A stretch of 64,000 bases of DNA, from assembly GCA_021292105.1 (NCBI GenBank), contig JACFYK010000033.1, forward strand, positions 62,001-126,000, given 5' to 3'. This document shows, in pieces, positions 37,101-49,229 of the stretch (position 1 is the first letter of the stretch; each line of letters opens with the position of its first letter). Both the position numbers and the translations under genes were made by a program. Below the pieces are notes generated by a model. That model was not told where the DNA came from. It made no database searches and saw nothing but the letters and a program-made list of their open reading frames with translations. Source of the stretch: Anadara kagoshimensis (Eukaryota > Mollusca > Bivalvia > Arcoida > Arcidae).

Positions 37101-37565
37101 TCTTACTGTAGCAGAGTGTATTGTACTGTAGAAGAATACAGAGTGTACTGTCGCTGACCACTGAATGTCGTATCGCAGAATACAGACTACTGTAACAATA
37201 TACTGTAACAGTGCAGAGCGTAGTGTTGCAGGGAAGTGCACTGTAGCTGAGAACAGATTGTGCTGTTGCAGAGTTCAGTATTTTGTAGCCGATTACAGTG
37301 TGTAATGTCGCAGAATACAGACTACTGTAACAGAGTACAGAGTGTAATGGTACAGAGTACTGAGTACTGTAAAAGAGTACAGTATACTGTTACATTACAG
37401 AGAGTAATGTAGCAGAGTACAGTATACTATAACAGAGTACATAATGTACTGTAGCAGATTATAGAGTGTACTGTAGCAGAGTACAGTATATTGTAGAAAA
37501 GTCCAGTGTAGTGTAGCTGGAGGTTAGAGTTTAGGAGTAGATTGTACTGTTGCACAGTAGAATGT
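31136..37565. repeat. 6.4-kb satellite, about 22-bp unit
   Basis: Head-to-tail units built on AGAGTGTACTGTAGCAG plus a variable GTATAG/GTACAG part. The flanks (31.1-35.3 and 36.8-37.6 kb) are degenerate, with GTTGCAG and GTAACAG variants. The core at about 35,405-36,810 is near-uniform. Three units make 66 bp, so frames without stops persist; the longest is 294 codons on the minus strand, reading YTLLQYTLYSATVHSILC-type repeats, and overlaps another open frame. That is a by-product of the unit, not evidence for a protein. The right end is fused to a mariner element. Confidence 0.9.
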
Positions 37566-38470
37566 AACATAGGACCAAGGGCTTCTCGGGATTTGTAACG
37601 ACGACCAGATAAGGACTTTTTAAGTTTAAGAAATTGGAGGAAATCTGGAGAGTATGGTGGGTGTGGCAAGACGGTTACCTTCTCCGACTTTAAAAATTGC
37701 TTTACACGCTCAGATGTATGTGATGGAGTATTATCATGAAATAGACGAACATGCCTAAATCATGACACGGGCATCGTTTGAGATAATATTTTTAAGTATA
37801 ACATCTCGGTAATGCCGACTTGTACTACTTTTGTCCTTCAGCACCGGAATTTTACAGCCATACCATCAGATGAGAAGATACTAGTATGCAATAAAGAAAC
37901 TTCTTTGTGCCTATGCTTCTTTTGGCAACTACCGGTCCTCTACCGTGTTTAGTTAGCCATATTTTGTTTCCATTTTTTCTTACTGCTCCGAAATAGTGAA
38001 CCCATGTTTCGTCAGGAACAATGTTTGAAAATTGTCTTTGATTGAATTGGGAAACATTTTCAGCAATTGCTTAACGGTTTGTACTCGTACCAATGTTTGG
38101 TCATCTGTCAATATATGCGGGATCCATCTAGCAGACATCTTTCGAATTTTCAAAATATGCTTCAAAATGAAATGCACCCGCGATAGCGATATGCCAACAG
38201 CTTTAGTCATATCACGAATCGTGTATCTGTTATCACTTTTAATCATTTCCCTGACTTTTGAGACATTTGCCTTGCCTAAAACAGCCACAGGTCGGCCAGA
38301 TTGTGCTGCATCTTTTACGATTTTTTTTGTGCCAGTCAGAATTTTCTTTCTCCGCATACATTATAAGACCCATAAACCCAATTCAGTAAAAATCTGTATT
38401 ACCGAATGGCCGAGTTTTGTGCGAACTTTTATCATGAAAGCTCTAATTTCTTCAATATTCTCAACCCGTT
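37566..38470 (-). mobile_element. Broken mariner transposase (DD34D type)
   Basis: Plain Tc1/mariner DNA transposon. From the N-terminus on the minus strand: EIRAFMIKVRTKLGHS (about 38,450), then SGRPVAVLGKANVSKVREM and SDNRYTIRDMTKAVGISLS of the paired helix-turn-helix, and the mariner signature WIPHILTDDQ. The three catalytic aspartates are visible: DETWVHYF (about 38,010), FHDNTPSHTS (about 37,730) and PHPPYSPDF (about 37,650). Several frame changes and stops separate them, so it is dead. After SGRRYKSREALGP the sequence passes straight into the satellite. The last 20-30 residues and the 3' inverted terminal repeat are therefore missing. Confidence 0.85.
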
Positions 38471-38764
38471 TCCTAACAATTTTTATAACACTGATCAAAG
38501 ACTGGCTCTATTGAAATGAACTATACATGTATGGGGAACATAAGACGCGTACGTTGGTTTAGAAACGTATTGGATAGAGCTATTCCAGTGTATCATCATC
38601 AACAAAATCGTGCAAAGTGTAATCTTGCTGTGATACAATACACATTAAATATCGAACAGCCCTCGTATGTATGCAAGTATAACATCAGCATAAAAACCTA
38701 ATGTTAGCGCCAACTAATAAAGAGAAATGACAGGGAGTTATGGTGCTTTACTTTCCAATCAATG

Positions 38765-38830
38765 TTCGACAACTTCGGTGGCTCATCGGTAGAGCGAGAG
38801 GCGATGGGTACGAACCCGGTCGGGTCATAT
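38765..38830 (+). other. tRNA-like relic (A-box and B-box without anticodon arm)
   Basis: GGTGGCTCATCGGTAGAGC resembles an A box and GGGTACGAACCC a B box, only about 10 bases apart. This cannot fold as a tRNA; it may be a collapsed tRNA pseudogene or SINE head. Confidence 0.35.
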
Positions 38831-39429
38831 AAAAGACTTAATAATTTGAGATATTGCTTCCTCGTCTTGGTGTTGAATAGAAACTCGCTTAGTGCACCCA
38901 GAGCCAGTATAATGAGACTGGGGAACTGAAACCTTAAAGTCGCCATGATTCGCGCAAGTTCAAGGTATACCATAAAATACACTCGTACATATTACGCATA
39001 TACGAACTTGTTCTTAGATTAACATTTGAGATTTATAGACTTTCTCTCGTCGCGAAAACATCCCCAACTTATCTAATCACCCTTCTTATCTCTGTTAATC
39101 CCTCCTTTCTAGTAAGAGCACCCTACGGTAAGTGTTGTGGTCATCGATATCGATAATTTACCTATGTGTCCAATCAACCATTAAATCTCCCCTTGGTGTT
39201 ATGTTTCTATTTATAGAACGCATATGTGATTTTAGGGAATTAATGTTACATTTGACTTTTATATTTGATGATGTCCGTGTCCAGGTGTTTACGTTTCAGT
39301 AACTTCTTTTATCCTTTATTTTAATTGTAAACTACCAGTATTACTATTATTCGTTCTAACATATACAAATAATAAGGAAATATAAAATAACATTATATCA
39401 AGTTTATTTCAAAAATATCTGATCCAATT

Positions 39430-39991
39430 AAAAATAAATAAATAAATTATGCAAATTTTCGAATCAAAGTTTATATAATTCTTATTATAAACTAAATGCC
39501 AGGTAGGACATCATTTTGTACCCCACACCAATTAAATTCTATGTAATTTTTTTCAAAGAAATGTTGAAAATGGCTTCAATCACTCCTGTTTAGGTTTTCT
39601 GTCAAAATATGAATATGAGTGGGGGGTACAAATGGAAGTCCTTCCCAAAAAATAAAAATAAAAAAATAAAATAAAATAAAATAAAATAAAATAAAATAAA
39701 ATAAAATAAAATAAAATAAAATAAAATAAATAAGTAAATATTCTGATGCAAATATCCGAATGAAAAGTTATGAATTCTTATTATATACAAAAAAAGTCAG
39801 GTATGACTTCCTTTTGTAACCATCACCCCCCCCAATTAAATTGAATTTAATTCTATGTAATTATTTGGAAAAATTATTTCTCAAAGTTGAAAATGGCTTC
39901 AATCCGTCCTGTTTAGGTTTTCTGTCAAAGTATGAATTTTAGTGGAGGTTACAAATGGAAGTCCTTCCAAATATAAATAAATAATAAAAAA

Positions 39992-40038
<47 letters not shown>

Positions 40039-40250
40039 ATATTCTGATGCAAATATCCGAATCAATGATTCTAAAATTCTTATTATATACAAAAATGTCA
40101 GACAATTGTAACCCCCTCCCCTCCCAATTAAATTCTATGTAAATTTTTTGAAAAGTTATTTTTCGTTTAAGAAATGTTGAAAATGGCTTCAATCTGTTTC
40201 TGTCAAAATATGAATTTTAGTCTCAGGAGGGTACAAATGGAAGTCCTTCA
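39430..40250. repeat. Three-unit tandem repeat, about 280-320 bp per unit
   Basis: GGTACAAATGGAAGTCCTTC-type blocks occur at about 39,626, 39,947 and 40,229, each preceded by GAAAATGGCTTCAATC and CTATGTAATTTTT. An A-rich microsatellite follows the first two, (AAAAT)n at 39,660-39,729 and (AAAT)n at 39,970-40,040. Differing tract lengths explain the uneven spacing. Confidence 0.75.
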
Positions 40251-40359
40251 TAATTATTCAAGGTTACGTGCACAATTCCCAAAGATGTCCGATTTAATTA
40301 TATTTTACACGCACGTTTCATATCACAATTTAGTATTCTGGGCAGCCTTTAACATTTCA

Positions 40360-42252
40360 TCACAATTTAGTATTCTGGGCAGCCTTTAACATTTCAATTA
40401 ATTGTTCCTTTTTTCTAACTTTAGTTGGTTTTCCCAGTTCTTTCAGTTTGTTTTTTATGTCCGACACTGAAAGTTCACTATAATCCGTGTTTTCTTTTTC
40501 GTTGATTGTAATACTCAAATTAATTTCCTCCCTTGTTACGTCGCTATCGTCCATTTCTCGTCGAATACGCGTTTTTTTAAGTAGTTTTTTGGTGAAAATA
40601 TCCCGGTCCCAATAATCATTATTCTTTTTTGTGTAACATCGTTTTGGTCTTTCGGCATTGTCTTCACTTCCCCTTTCTATTCGCTTACGGACTCTCAGAA
40701 CGTCTACACAAATGTCCGATTTATTTGTTTTTAGATGATGTAGTTGTTTCACGGCGTCGTTGGTTTTTTCTATTCCCTGTCCAGTGAATTGTCGTAATTT
40801 TCCATAGCGGGATACAAAATATGGCACATGGTAAACGAAAGCATGCATGTATGGCGTGACGTTTTTCTTTTGGTATCCCTTTCTTTGCTGGCCAAGTTGA
40901 ACAAAATCTAGTAACCATGCTTTGCATTTTTCAAAAATGGATTCAATGGCAGCATTCTCTTGGATGTCATTACAAATTAAATGGTATAAATCACCGAAGT
41001 CATTCCACAATTTCACAACAGATCCATGCGTTTCGTTTGCAATAACAAAAAGTAACTTATCGGGTAAGTGTTGAAGTAACAGTTTGTAATCCCGTCCCGT
41101 TAGAGATGACCATTCCAAATCGCTCTTACCCGACACAGGCTTCCAAACGTGAAAATCTACCCCAAAGTCTCGTATTCGGCCGACTAAATCTTTAACATGA
41201 CTTTGGTCCTCTTTGTCACCGCGGATGTCACTCTTAACGTTCAAGTCCCTGGCATCATCAATTAAATTGCGAAGTAGAACGTCACAAATACGCATTAATA
41301 AATGAAGTTCATCTGGGGCAATGTGATGCGGTTCTATATTCACGAGTGGGAGAAACTTTACGCCATATTCGCACTTTGAAGAATGTTTAACAATTTCCGG
41401 TATAGTACGCAACATCTTTTCACTGTGGTAATATAAGCAGTCTTTCGTTGTATCAAACCGGTCATCTTTAGGAATTTTGCACCACGGGCAAGCATAATTT
41501 GAAATAGCAGAACTAAGTCCTAACATAAGCTGTATAAATTTCATATCACCACCAAGGAACAATTCTATGTCATAATCTATACCATCAACACAAAGTTTCT
41601 TGTCGGTGTTAAGTTTATTCACTTCATTAATAAATGGAGAACATGCTAGTCTTATATTTTCATAACTTTCAGTACATTTAATGATTCCAACAGTTTTTTG
41701 TTCCAAATTTGATAGCTTACGGGTATCGCCTATGATGGAAAACGAAAAGACTACAAAATTTGAAATGCGACTGACTTTTGCACCGTCACCTGAAAACTTC
41801 ACCAAATACTTATTGGTTTTCTCAGCTGATTTTGATAGCTCCAGTTTAATGGCCCGTTGAAGTTCAGACAAGAAACTTATATAAGCACCTTCTATGTTAC
41901 CCGGAGTACGTTCAATGTGAAACATTGAAGTTAAATCGCTTTTACACTGGCCAATCAAAAACTTGCGGGGCAAGTCGTCATAGTACATAGTAAGTTCGTG
42001 ATATGCTTCATTACTGATACAAAATCTGTCTAAAATATACACCAACTGTTTTAACTTGTTTTTATCCTCAGTGCTTAGCAAATTATAATCACACACTGGA
42101 GTATGGTTGATATTTAAAGTTACGTCATTGCCAAGGGTTGAAAAAATTGATGGTGCGGCGTTAAACAGAATATCAACCACCAACCCAATCAGAATTCTTT
42201 CATTTCTATCAGTACGGTCAGTTTTTAGATGGTGGGAATCAGTAGCGTGCAC
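40360..42252 (-). CDS. RAG1-core-like DDE transposase family protein with SAP-like C-terminus
   Basis: 630 uninterrupted codons of a multi-copy invertebrate family I know only as uncharacterised. Candidate active-site acids: D156 (KFSGDGAKVS), D236 (FLGGDMKFIQ), E495 (GQGIEKTND). Candidate zinc ligands: C255 and C258 (CPWC), H470 and H475 (YMHAFVYHVP). D236-C255 is 19, H470-H475 is 5 and H475-E495 is 20, exactly as in mouse RAG1 (D708, C727, C730, H937, H942, E962). Residues about 592-625 look like a SAP DNA-binding motif (LSVSDIKNKLKELGKP). The first ATG follows an in-frame TAA by one codon. Relatives I recall are longer at the N-terminus, so an upstream exon or a truncation is possible. No inverted terminal repeats found, so an autonomous transposon is unproven. 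A decayed relative lies at 16,395. Confidence 0.7.
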   Translation of the reverse strand: MHATDSHHLKTDRTDRNERILIGLVVDILFNAAPSIFSTLGNDVTLNINHTPVCDYNLLSTEDKNKLKQLVYILDRFCISNEAYHELTMYYDDLPRKFLIGQCKSDLTSMFHIERTPGNIEGAYISFLSELQRAIKLELSKSAEKTNKYLVKFSGDGAKVSRISNFVVFSFSIIGDTRKLSNLEQKTVGIIKCTESYENIRLACSPFINEVNKLNTDKKLCVDGIDYDIELFLGGDMKFIQLMLGLSSAISNYACPWCKIPKDDRFDTTKDCLYYHSEKMLRTIPEIVKHSSKCEYGVKFLPLVNIEPHHIAPDELHLLMRICDVLLRNLIDDARDLNVKSDIRGDKEDQSHVKDLVGRIRDFGVDFHVWKPVSGKSDLEWSSLTGRDYKLLLQHLPDKLLFVIANETHGSVVKLWNDFGDLYHLICNDIQENAAIESIFEKCKAWLLDFVQLGQQRKGYQKKNVTPYMHAFVYHVPYFVSRYGKLRQFTGQGIEKTNDAVKQLHHLKTNKSDICVDVLRVRKRIERGSEDNAERPKRCYTKKNNDYWDRDIFTKKLLKKTRIRREMDDSDVTREEINLSITINEKENTDYSELSVSDIKNKLKELGKPTKVRKKEQLIEMLKAAQNTKL

Positions 42253-42259
42253 ATGAATT

Positions 42260-45200
42260 ATCGCTGTGCATAAAAAGCGTCCCTCTAGGGAGGCCTGGGG
42301 GTCCAGAAAAATTATGATTTTTAGAACTTAAAATTCTGGGATTAAATGTTTTCTAGACGAACATTTTAGGCTGTTTAGCACTATTGGTTGATAAAATAGT
42401 CTTCTAGTCAATATTGTTGAACTTTATCACATCAGATTGCATAAACACTGACCCTCCGCATACACGCAGAATTTCATCACTACTTGATAATGATATGTTA
42501 ATAACTGGATGCTGAAAGCGCTGATTTATTGATCAGCACAGCATAGGTTCGAACGCCACTTAGACAGACCCTACCATCCATCTTATTTTATCATTAATAT
42601 ATAACATATTACATACGTGATTTAAATAAAGAATAAACTTTTTGACAACAAAAATCTAAAGACTCAAATGAATTAACTTTTTGCAGTTTTTGCAGAACAT
42701 AAATATGGGATAGAGTCAAGGTTTTAATCTAAAGACATCAAAATTGAGAGTTAGCGTAATTATACTATTTCACCCGGTCGGGTCCAATTACATTATTGAC
42801 ATTTGTAACACAAGTATAATGTAACCCTACATAGTAATTTGGTGTTTTACATCGCATCTGCAGTTTTTAACTATTCGCATGACAAAACAAAACGGCTACG
42901 ATATAAACTTCGAGTCACATTAGGAAATCCAGTAAAATGACGTAATTATAATGTTTTATCATTATATTGGTAAATTACTAGTCATAATCAGAACTAGTTA
43001 TAACATTAAAGCAGAAATAAAGTTATGGTTTTTAAGTTTTAAAGTTTTTTAATATTTTTATAATGTCTGTATTTTGATTTGTACGCCCAGGCATTTTGAC
43101 CTAATCGGCGCTACGCCACTGGGAATGGTGTTTGACACCTAGTCGAGACATTTTTCATTTTATTGATTCATGAGATGGTTAGTTCCGTTGGATATTGGAA
43201 AAGGGTGATGTATGTACTTATATACATCCAGTGCGGCTTTTATATGATAGTATCATAAATCATTTTTTTGAATTTAATCATAGAATACATTCAAAAATGA
43301 TATATGACAATAGAATACATTCAAAAAATTATATATGACAATAGCTAGATCTTGAATGAGTATCAAAAAGATGATTTTTGATTAGTAAAAAGGGTCCCTA
43401 TATATTTTCCACTGCCAAGATATGAAAAGAATGAAATTTCCATAAAGGTTCTTATGTACTTATGTATATCCAGTAATTAAAAACCAGTTCTAATGATCAT
43501 ATCCTAGCTAAACCAAACTATATGTATTAGATGCAGCATCCTTGTTGCCAGTTGTATTTAATTTGGAAAATCTTGGCATTGGAGCCCCGCAAAAATTAGG
43601 CAAATTGAAGCATGTTTTAAGTTTGTTACCAGTATTAATTAATCTCTGTATATATAACAAATAAGCCCTTATAAGATCTATATCAATCCTCAATAATCGT
43701 TGGCGGATCGAAACCAAGACTCTAAATTGTCACACGGAAACACGAGAAACCATGATTCACAGCTTGTAACGACTCTTTTATTTCATAACAAATCAAAGTT
43801 TTCACAATACAGAAAACCTTTATATTCGTATTAAAAATAATGTACGTTTCGTAAATTTGATGCGAGTAAAAAGTTTATATCTATTGCTAAAATCTTGTAC
43901 ATTTTCCTCAGCAACATATGTGGCTATTCTATATACTGAGTAATTCATCAATTGTTAAAATTAATTGAATTACTTTTTGTTGATGTATGTTGGTGTCAAG
44001 CACGTCGACGTATGGTCATACAGCAAAAATTCGCACACATTGCAAAAGTTCTCAGTTATATAAATCTTTCATTACTATCAAGATATACATTTCACCACCG
44101 TATAATTATTCATCTCATGTTATAATTTGATTTTTGTAAATTGAGACTTGATGAGTTTGAAATGGCAGGCTGTCTAGACACTGTTAGCGTTCTGTTTGTG
44201 TGTAGGCACATGATTTAATGTTTAATTATTTAATTTAATGTATCATCAAGATTGAATTTACATACGAATGTCATATTATTGAAGAACGCCCAAATTGTAC
44301 TCAAAATAGTTAATTACAGATACATGTTAACACTAATCAATACAAATAACAATATAGGCATGTCATCCATCCATGTTGAAAGAGGCTTTTGGTAAGCAAT
44401 ATGCTTTCTATTCTGAATATAGAACACGTACATGTAAATATATTTAATATACTTGCTTGACTTAACCTGTGTTTAAAAAAGAATGTCATCTTTGGTAAAA
44501 TTAGTTCTAGGATATGTAGGGTTCTCTGATATACTATCCAAACGAATATTAAATTGAAGAAATTTTTTTTGGTTCCATGCCGTATTTGATGTTAATAAAT
44601 CTGAAAGAATTTGTTAAAAGTTACAATTCAATAACTAAAAATGTCAGCCCTGGAAGTTTACATGTTTCTTTCCCGATATGCTAAAACGCAACCGTAAAAA
44701 GTTTTTCCCCCATGTCTGTTTCTACAAACAAAGGAATCCATTGACAACTTTCAACAGGTGATCTGAGTAGGAGCTCCTGGGTTAGAACCTCAACTAATTA
44801 GTTTGAGGGATGGGGGTAAATAGAAATCACTATGTCATGAAAATTATACCGGGTTGAAAAATCGCAGACTTCTGGGATAAAAAAAGCGTTTTGCTCTCAA
44901 ATTTCCAATGCCATTAATCTTTGAAGAAAAAAATTATTTATTTTGAAATGACGCTCAAATGTCCAACGCCGCCCTCGGACGACTTAGCATACATGTAAAA
45001 TTTCAAATAAACGAGCATATATGTTAAGTGAGTCTACAAGAAAACACAAATATATCTGTAAAGGGTGTCTGAAATCATTTGCACATAAAAACCCAACATC
45101 CATAACACTAATGTTAACGTGCAACATAAAAATCAAAATGAACCAAATTAAAGTTATGATTACGAAGCATATAGTATTGTAATTATTTGAACTTATTGTA

Positions 45201-45350
45201 TGCTCAATGTCTATAAACTAGGGTCAACAAAGTTTCACTGCAGTAGTTTTACACGAGTTATATAGATTAAAGTATATGTCTTCTATAAGTCCATGTTCTT
45301 TGGAAGTAACGTGGAAATTAAATTGACTTGATTTTTTTTTATTTTTGCCT
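42260..45350. other. Intergenic, no gene seen
   Basis: AT-rich. It contains the dispersed 43-bp repeat (43,267-43,310) shared with 24,310-24,352, directly followed by a second partial copy (AGAATACATTCAAAAA). A GGTTCGAAC box near 42,547 is an isolated B-box look-alike. Confidence 0.5.
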
Positions 45351-45356
45351 ACACAG

Positions 45357-45378
45357 AGAAATGGCAACTGAAAATAAG
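45357..45378 (+). CDS. Small unrecognised gene, first coding exon
   Basis: Acceptor TTTTTGCCTACACAG, then AGAA and the start codon at 45,361 giving MATENK, then donor GTAAGT in phase 0. An acceptor directly before the start implies a non-coding 5' exon upstream, which I could not locate. Joined to 54,052-54,088 and 57,696-58,006 the frame stays open and gives 121 residues. The call rests on compatible phases, good splice sites and a decayed copy of the last exon downstream that preserves the reading frame. Function unknown. Confidence 0.6.
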
Positions 45379-45894
45379 GTAAGTCATTTTATATAGGTTT
45401 TAAAACCTCGATTTTTTATGTTTTTTTATAGTTTCTTCTGATGTATCAGATTTAAAGAAGCATGTTAGTTTTCACGAAACAAGTCATCGTTTCCTCAAAC
45501 TATTCTTCAATTTGTTTAATAACTATATAAAAAATTAAAATCGATTAAGCAATTAATAATAATAATAATAATAGTGACGATGATGTTAAGATGTCATAAA
45601 TCTATGGATTCAGAAGAATCCGGAATTCTACTGGTACAGTTTAAAATTATATGATTTATACTATAGTAAATATACTCATTTTAAACATTTCTGTAACGAT
45701 TCATATTCCAATGGCGTCGGGCCTCCTGAATAAAATCCAGTATAATAAAAATTCAGAATTATTTTCATTGATCCCATTATTATTATTATCATCTAATTAG
45801 AAGTTTTTCATTACTATTACTTATTATTATTTTTGTTATTGATTAGAGACGGCTACTTCACGACCAAATTGACAGTTTAAATGAACCTGTAATA

Positions 45895-45895
<1 letters not shown>

Positions 45896-45942
<47 letters not shown>
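45896..45942. repeat. CA microsatellite
   Basis: About 23 CA units in the first intron of the small gene. Confidence 0.95.
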
Positions 45943-45943
<1 letters not shown>

Positions 45944-46468
45944 GAATTATTAGGTATTTTAACTTTATGTTTATCGGTATCTATATACTCTTATATGTTA
46001 AGTTCAGAGCTCTCAATTTTCTCACTTTTGATTAGAGATTTTCTGAAATTTTATTTTTAGTATTTTCTCGTTTAAATTTGCCTGAGAATTATTTGATGAA
46101 TTTACCTATATTTTGTTTACAAGTTTTTCCGTAAACCATGTTCTTAAATTCATTGTTCATTTGGGGTTTGCTACTCGTGATTCAAAATGAAATTTCCTAA
46201 CTTAATTTTAGCAAAACTCAGTTATCTTTTGTTATTAGTTTTTTCAATTAGAATAAATCTACTGGATTTAGTCAATACAAATCTGAATCGATTTCTACTA
46301 GTAGTCTGAATTCCAGAATCCATATTCTGTGATGAAATAACTCTAAATCTAAACTTAATATTGGCAAATTCCGAATATCATCCCTTACAAAAATAAAAAC
46401 AATTTATAACGAAAAAATCGTCTAAATGATATATACTGTATAAAATCCACTATTAATAAGACTCAGAA

Positions 46469-46503
46469 CTGTTGTTGTTGTTGTTGTTGTTGTCGTTGTT
46501 GTT
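46469..46503. repeat. GTT microsatellite
   Basis: About 11 GTT units with one GTC, abutting the left end of the composite repeat. Confidence 0.9.
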
Positions 46504-46979
46504 AAGTCTCCCACCACACTGTGTGTGGAAGACTTATTGTCCTTATTACGTTTCTTCTCTTTTCTTATTATTAAGTCTCCCACCACACTGTTTGAGGTGA
46601 CTTATTGTTCTAAACCCGTTTCTTTTTATTATTTATTATTAATTAAGTCGCCCCGTAACAAAGTTCGGTACTACTTATTGTTATTGTCCTGTTTCTTCCC
46701 TATTATCATTATTTTTTTTTCTTCCGTAATTTTTTTGTCCAGGAAAATTTCTCAAAATCTACTTAGCGCTCAAAGATCAAACTGGCACCCAGGTTCCTTG
46801 GCTGATCAAGAGGTGCAAACTTTGTTTTTTGAACTTTTTTGCGTTGTCATGGTAACAAATACCGAGCTGTGATTGGGCGATTTATGCAAATTTTGAACCT
46901 TTAATAACACTTTTGTGTTAGAATAACTGCTCATAAACTATTATATTCTTGAACGGTAAGACATAGCCAATGCAACTGT

Positions 46980-48760
46980 AACATAATACTGGACCTCGAA
47001 CCAATTTGGGTCCGGACAATTTTGGACCAAAGAAATCACATTTTTTTAAATAATCACAATCACCTATAAACTATATAGCATGACACATGTAATCTACATA
47101 TGAGAATATTTTGGACCCCGGACCCATTTTGGACCGGACCATTTTTGGGCCCAATCTATTTATCCTATATGGTTGACAAAATCAAATGAAATATGTAATC
47201 CATATATGACAAAAATTTTGACCCCGGACCCGTTTTAGACCCAATCAATTTCTCCCATATGGTTCACATAAGTATCCATAAGGCATATATATTTTTGATC
47301 AACATGAAATATGTAATCCATATTTGACAAAAATTTGGACCCGGACCCATTTTTGGACCCAATTAATATCTCCTACATTATTGAAATAAACACTCATAAC
47401 CCATGTATATTATTGATCACCATGCTATAACGAACTGATCTATCACATAAAAGTGGACTCCGCATCGATATTGGACCGGACCAATTTTTGGACCTAAGCA
47501 ATTTCTCCTATATGCCTCGCATAATCACACATATGCCATATATAACCTTCATCAGCATGAAATATGCAATCGATGTATGACAAAATTTTGGACCCGGGAC
47601 CCATTTTGGACTGGATCATTTTTTGGACCCAGTAAATTACTTCTGTACCATTAAGATAATTGCCAATAAGGTCATAACCCATCGCCTCAATTTTGAATTT
47701 TGACCGAAATTATAGAAACCCTATATATAAATTAGATCCAATTTCTTTATTGATTAAGAAACCCCTTTTAAATACTACAAAATTCGCGAAAAATACAATC
47801 AGTTCATTTTTGTGATAAATGTCATAATGTCAGACACAGGTACTAAAACTGGCACTAATAACTGCCTTCCGTGAGATCCTTCGGGAGCCATGTTGAGCTG
47901 GCCATAGATTCGAACACGCATGTCACATTTTAACGCAATTTACATATTCAGGTACGATAACACAATATCTTCCTTTCTAAAACGCTTTTTCCAGTCATTA
48001 CAGGCAACGCTATGTTGCCATGGCGATTTTTCATGAGTATTATCAAGCTTAGACGTAGACGAAACTACGAAACTATTGTATGAAAACTTAGACATATGAG
48101 TACGTTAATTAAAAGTTGGGGCTAGTAATCCATATATGACAAAAATTGGACCCCGGACCGTTTTTGGACCGGACCAATTTTGGACCCAATCAGTTTCTCC
48201 TAATATGGTTCGCATAAGTATCCATAAGGCATATATATTCTTGATCCTCATGAAATATGTAATCCATATATGAGGAAATTTTGGACCCCGGACTCATTTT
48301 GGACCAGACCATTTTTGGACCCAATTAATTTCTCCTATAAGGTTCACATAAGCACTCATAAGCCATATATATTCTTGATCAGCATGAAATGTGTAATCCT
48401 TACATGTGAAAATTTTGGACCCCGGAGCCATTTTGGACCGCACCATTTTCGGACCCAATCAATATCTCCAACATTATTGAAATAAACACCCATTACCCAT
48501 ATATATTCTTGATCACCATGTAATAAAGAACTGATATATCACAAATCACATTGGACCGGACCATTTTGGACCCAATCAATACCTCCTATATGTTTAACAC
48601 TTTCACCCGTAAGCAATATATATTCTTGATCAGCATGAAACATGAAACATATATGACAAAATTTTGAACCCCGGACTCATTTTGTACCGGACTGTTGTTA
48701 GAACCAGTAAATTCCTCCTACATTATTAATTATTAAGTAAATTGCCCATAACCCATCGCC
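46980..48760. repeat. GGACC-rich tandem repeat, about 125 bp
   Basis: Roughly 11 units, each with GGACCCATTTTGGACCGGAC followed by TTTGGACCCAAT, ATTTCTCCTA, CATAAG and ATGAAATATGTAATCC. About 400 bp of different sequence (47,690-48,110) separates two groups of units. Non-coding. Confidence 0.8.
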
Positions 48761-49229
48761 GAAATTTTGCATTTTGACCGAAATTCTAGTTATTATTTTT
48801 TTTCGTCCGTAGATTTTTTGTCCAGGAAATTTATCAAAAATTACTTAAACCTCAAAGCTCAAACTTATCACCAAGGTTGCTTGGTGGAACGCGAGGTGCA
48901 CGAATGTTTTTTGATTCAAGTGTGTATTTTGACACGTGACCACAGGGAGCGCTCCGATTAATCGAATTAAACAACGTTCATAACTAATCACACATTTAAC
49001 GTAGAGCCTTGAAATTTGGTACACATCCTCAGTGCACTAATGTGCTTTAATTGACCTACCAACACTTGACCTAATTTTCACGGTTGAGTGAGTTTGCCTT
49101 GTTAAATCAAGGCTATTTTACCGATGATGTTTAAATTTAGTATATTTGTACATATTGACTTGATCTGCATTCTAGTTCATTATTTAGCCTTAATTGACGT
49201 GCCCTAGTAGGACTTTACCTTTTACAGTC

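Noticed and set aside
42480-42580. GGTTCGAAC box suggesting a tRNA or SINE
   Set aside because: Only an isolated B-box-like motif; no A box at the right distance and no cloverleaf.
43508-43717. 69-codon minus-strand frame
   Set aside because: Weak coding look, no homology recognised, no neighbouring exon; within the range expected by chance.
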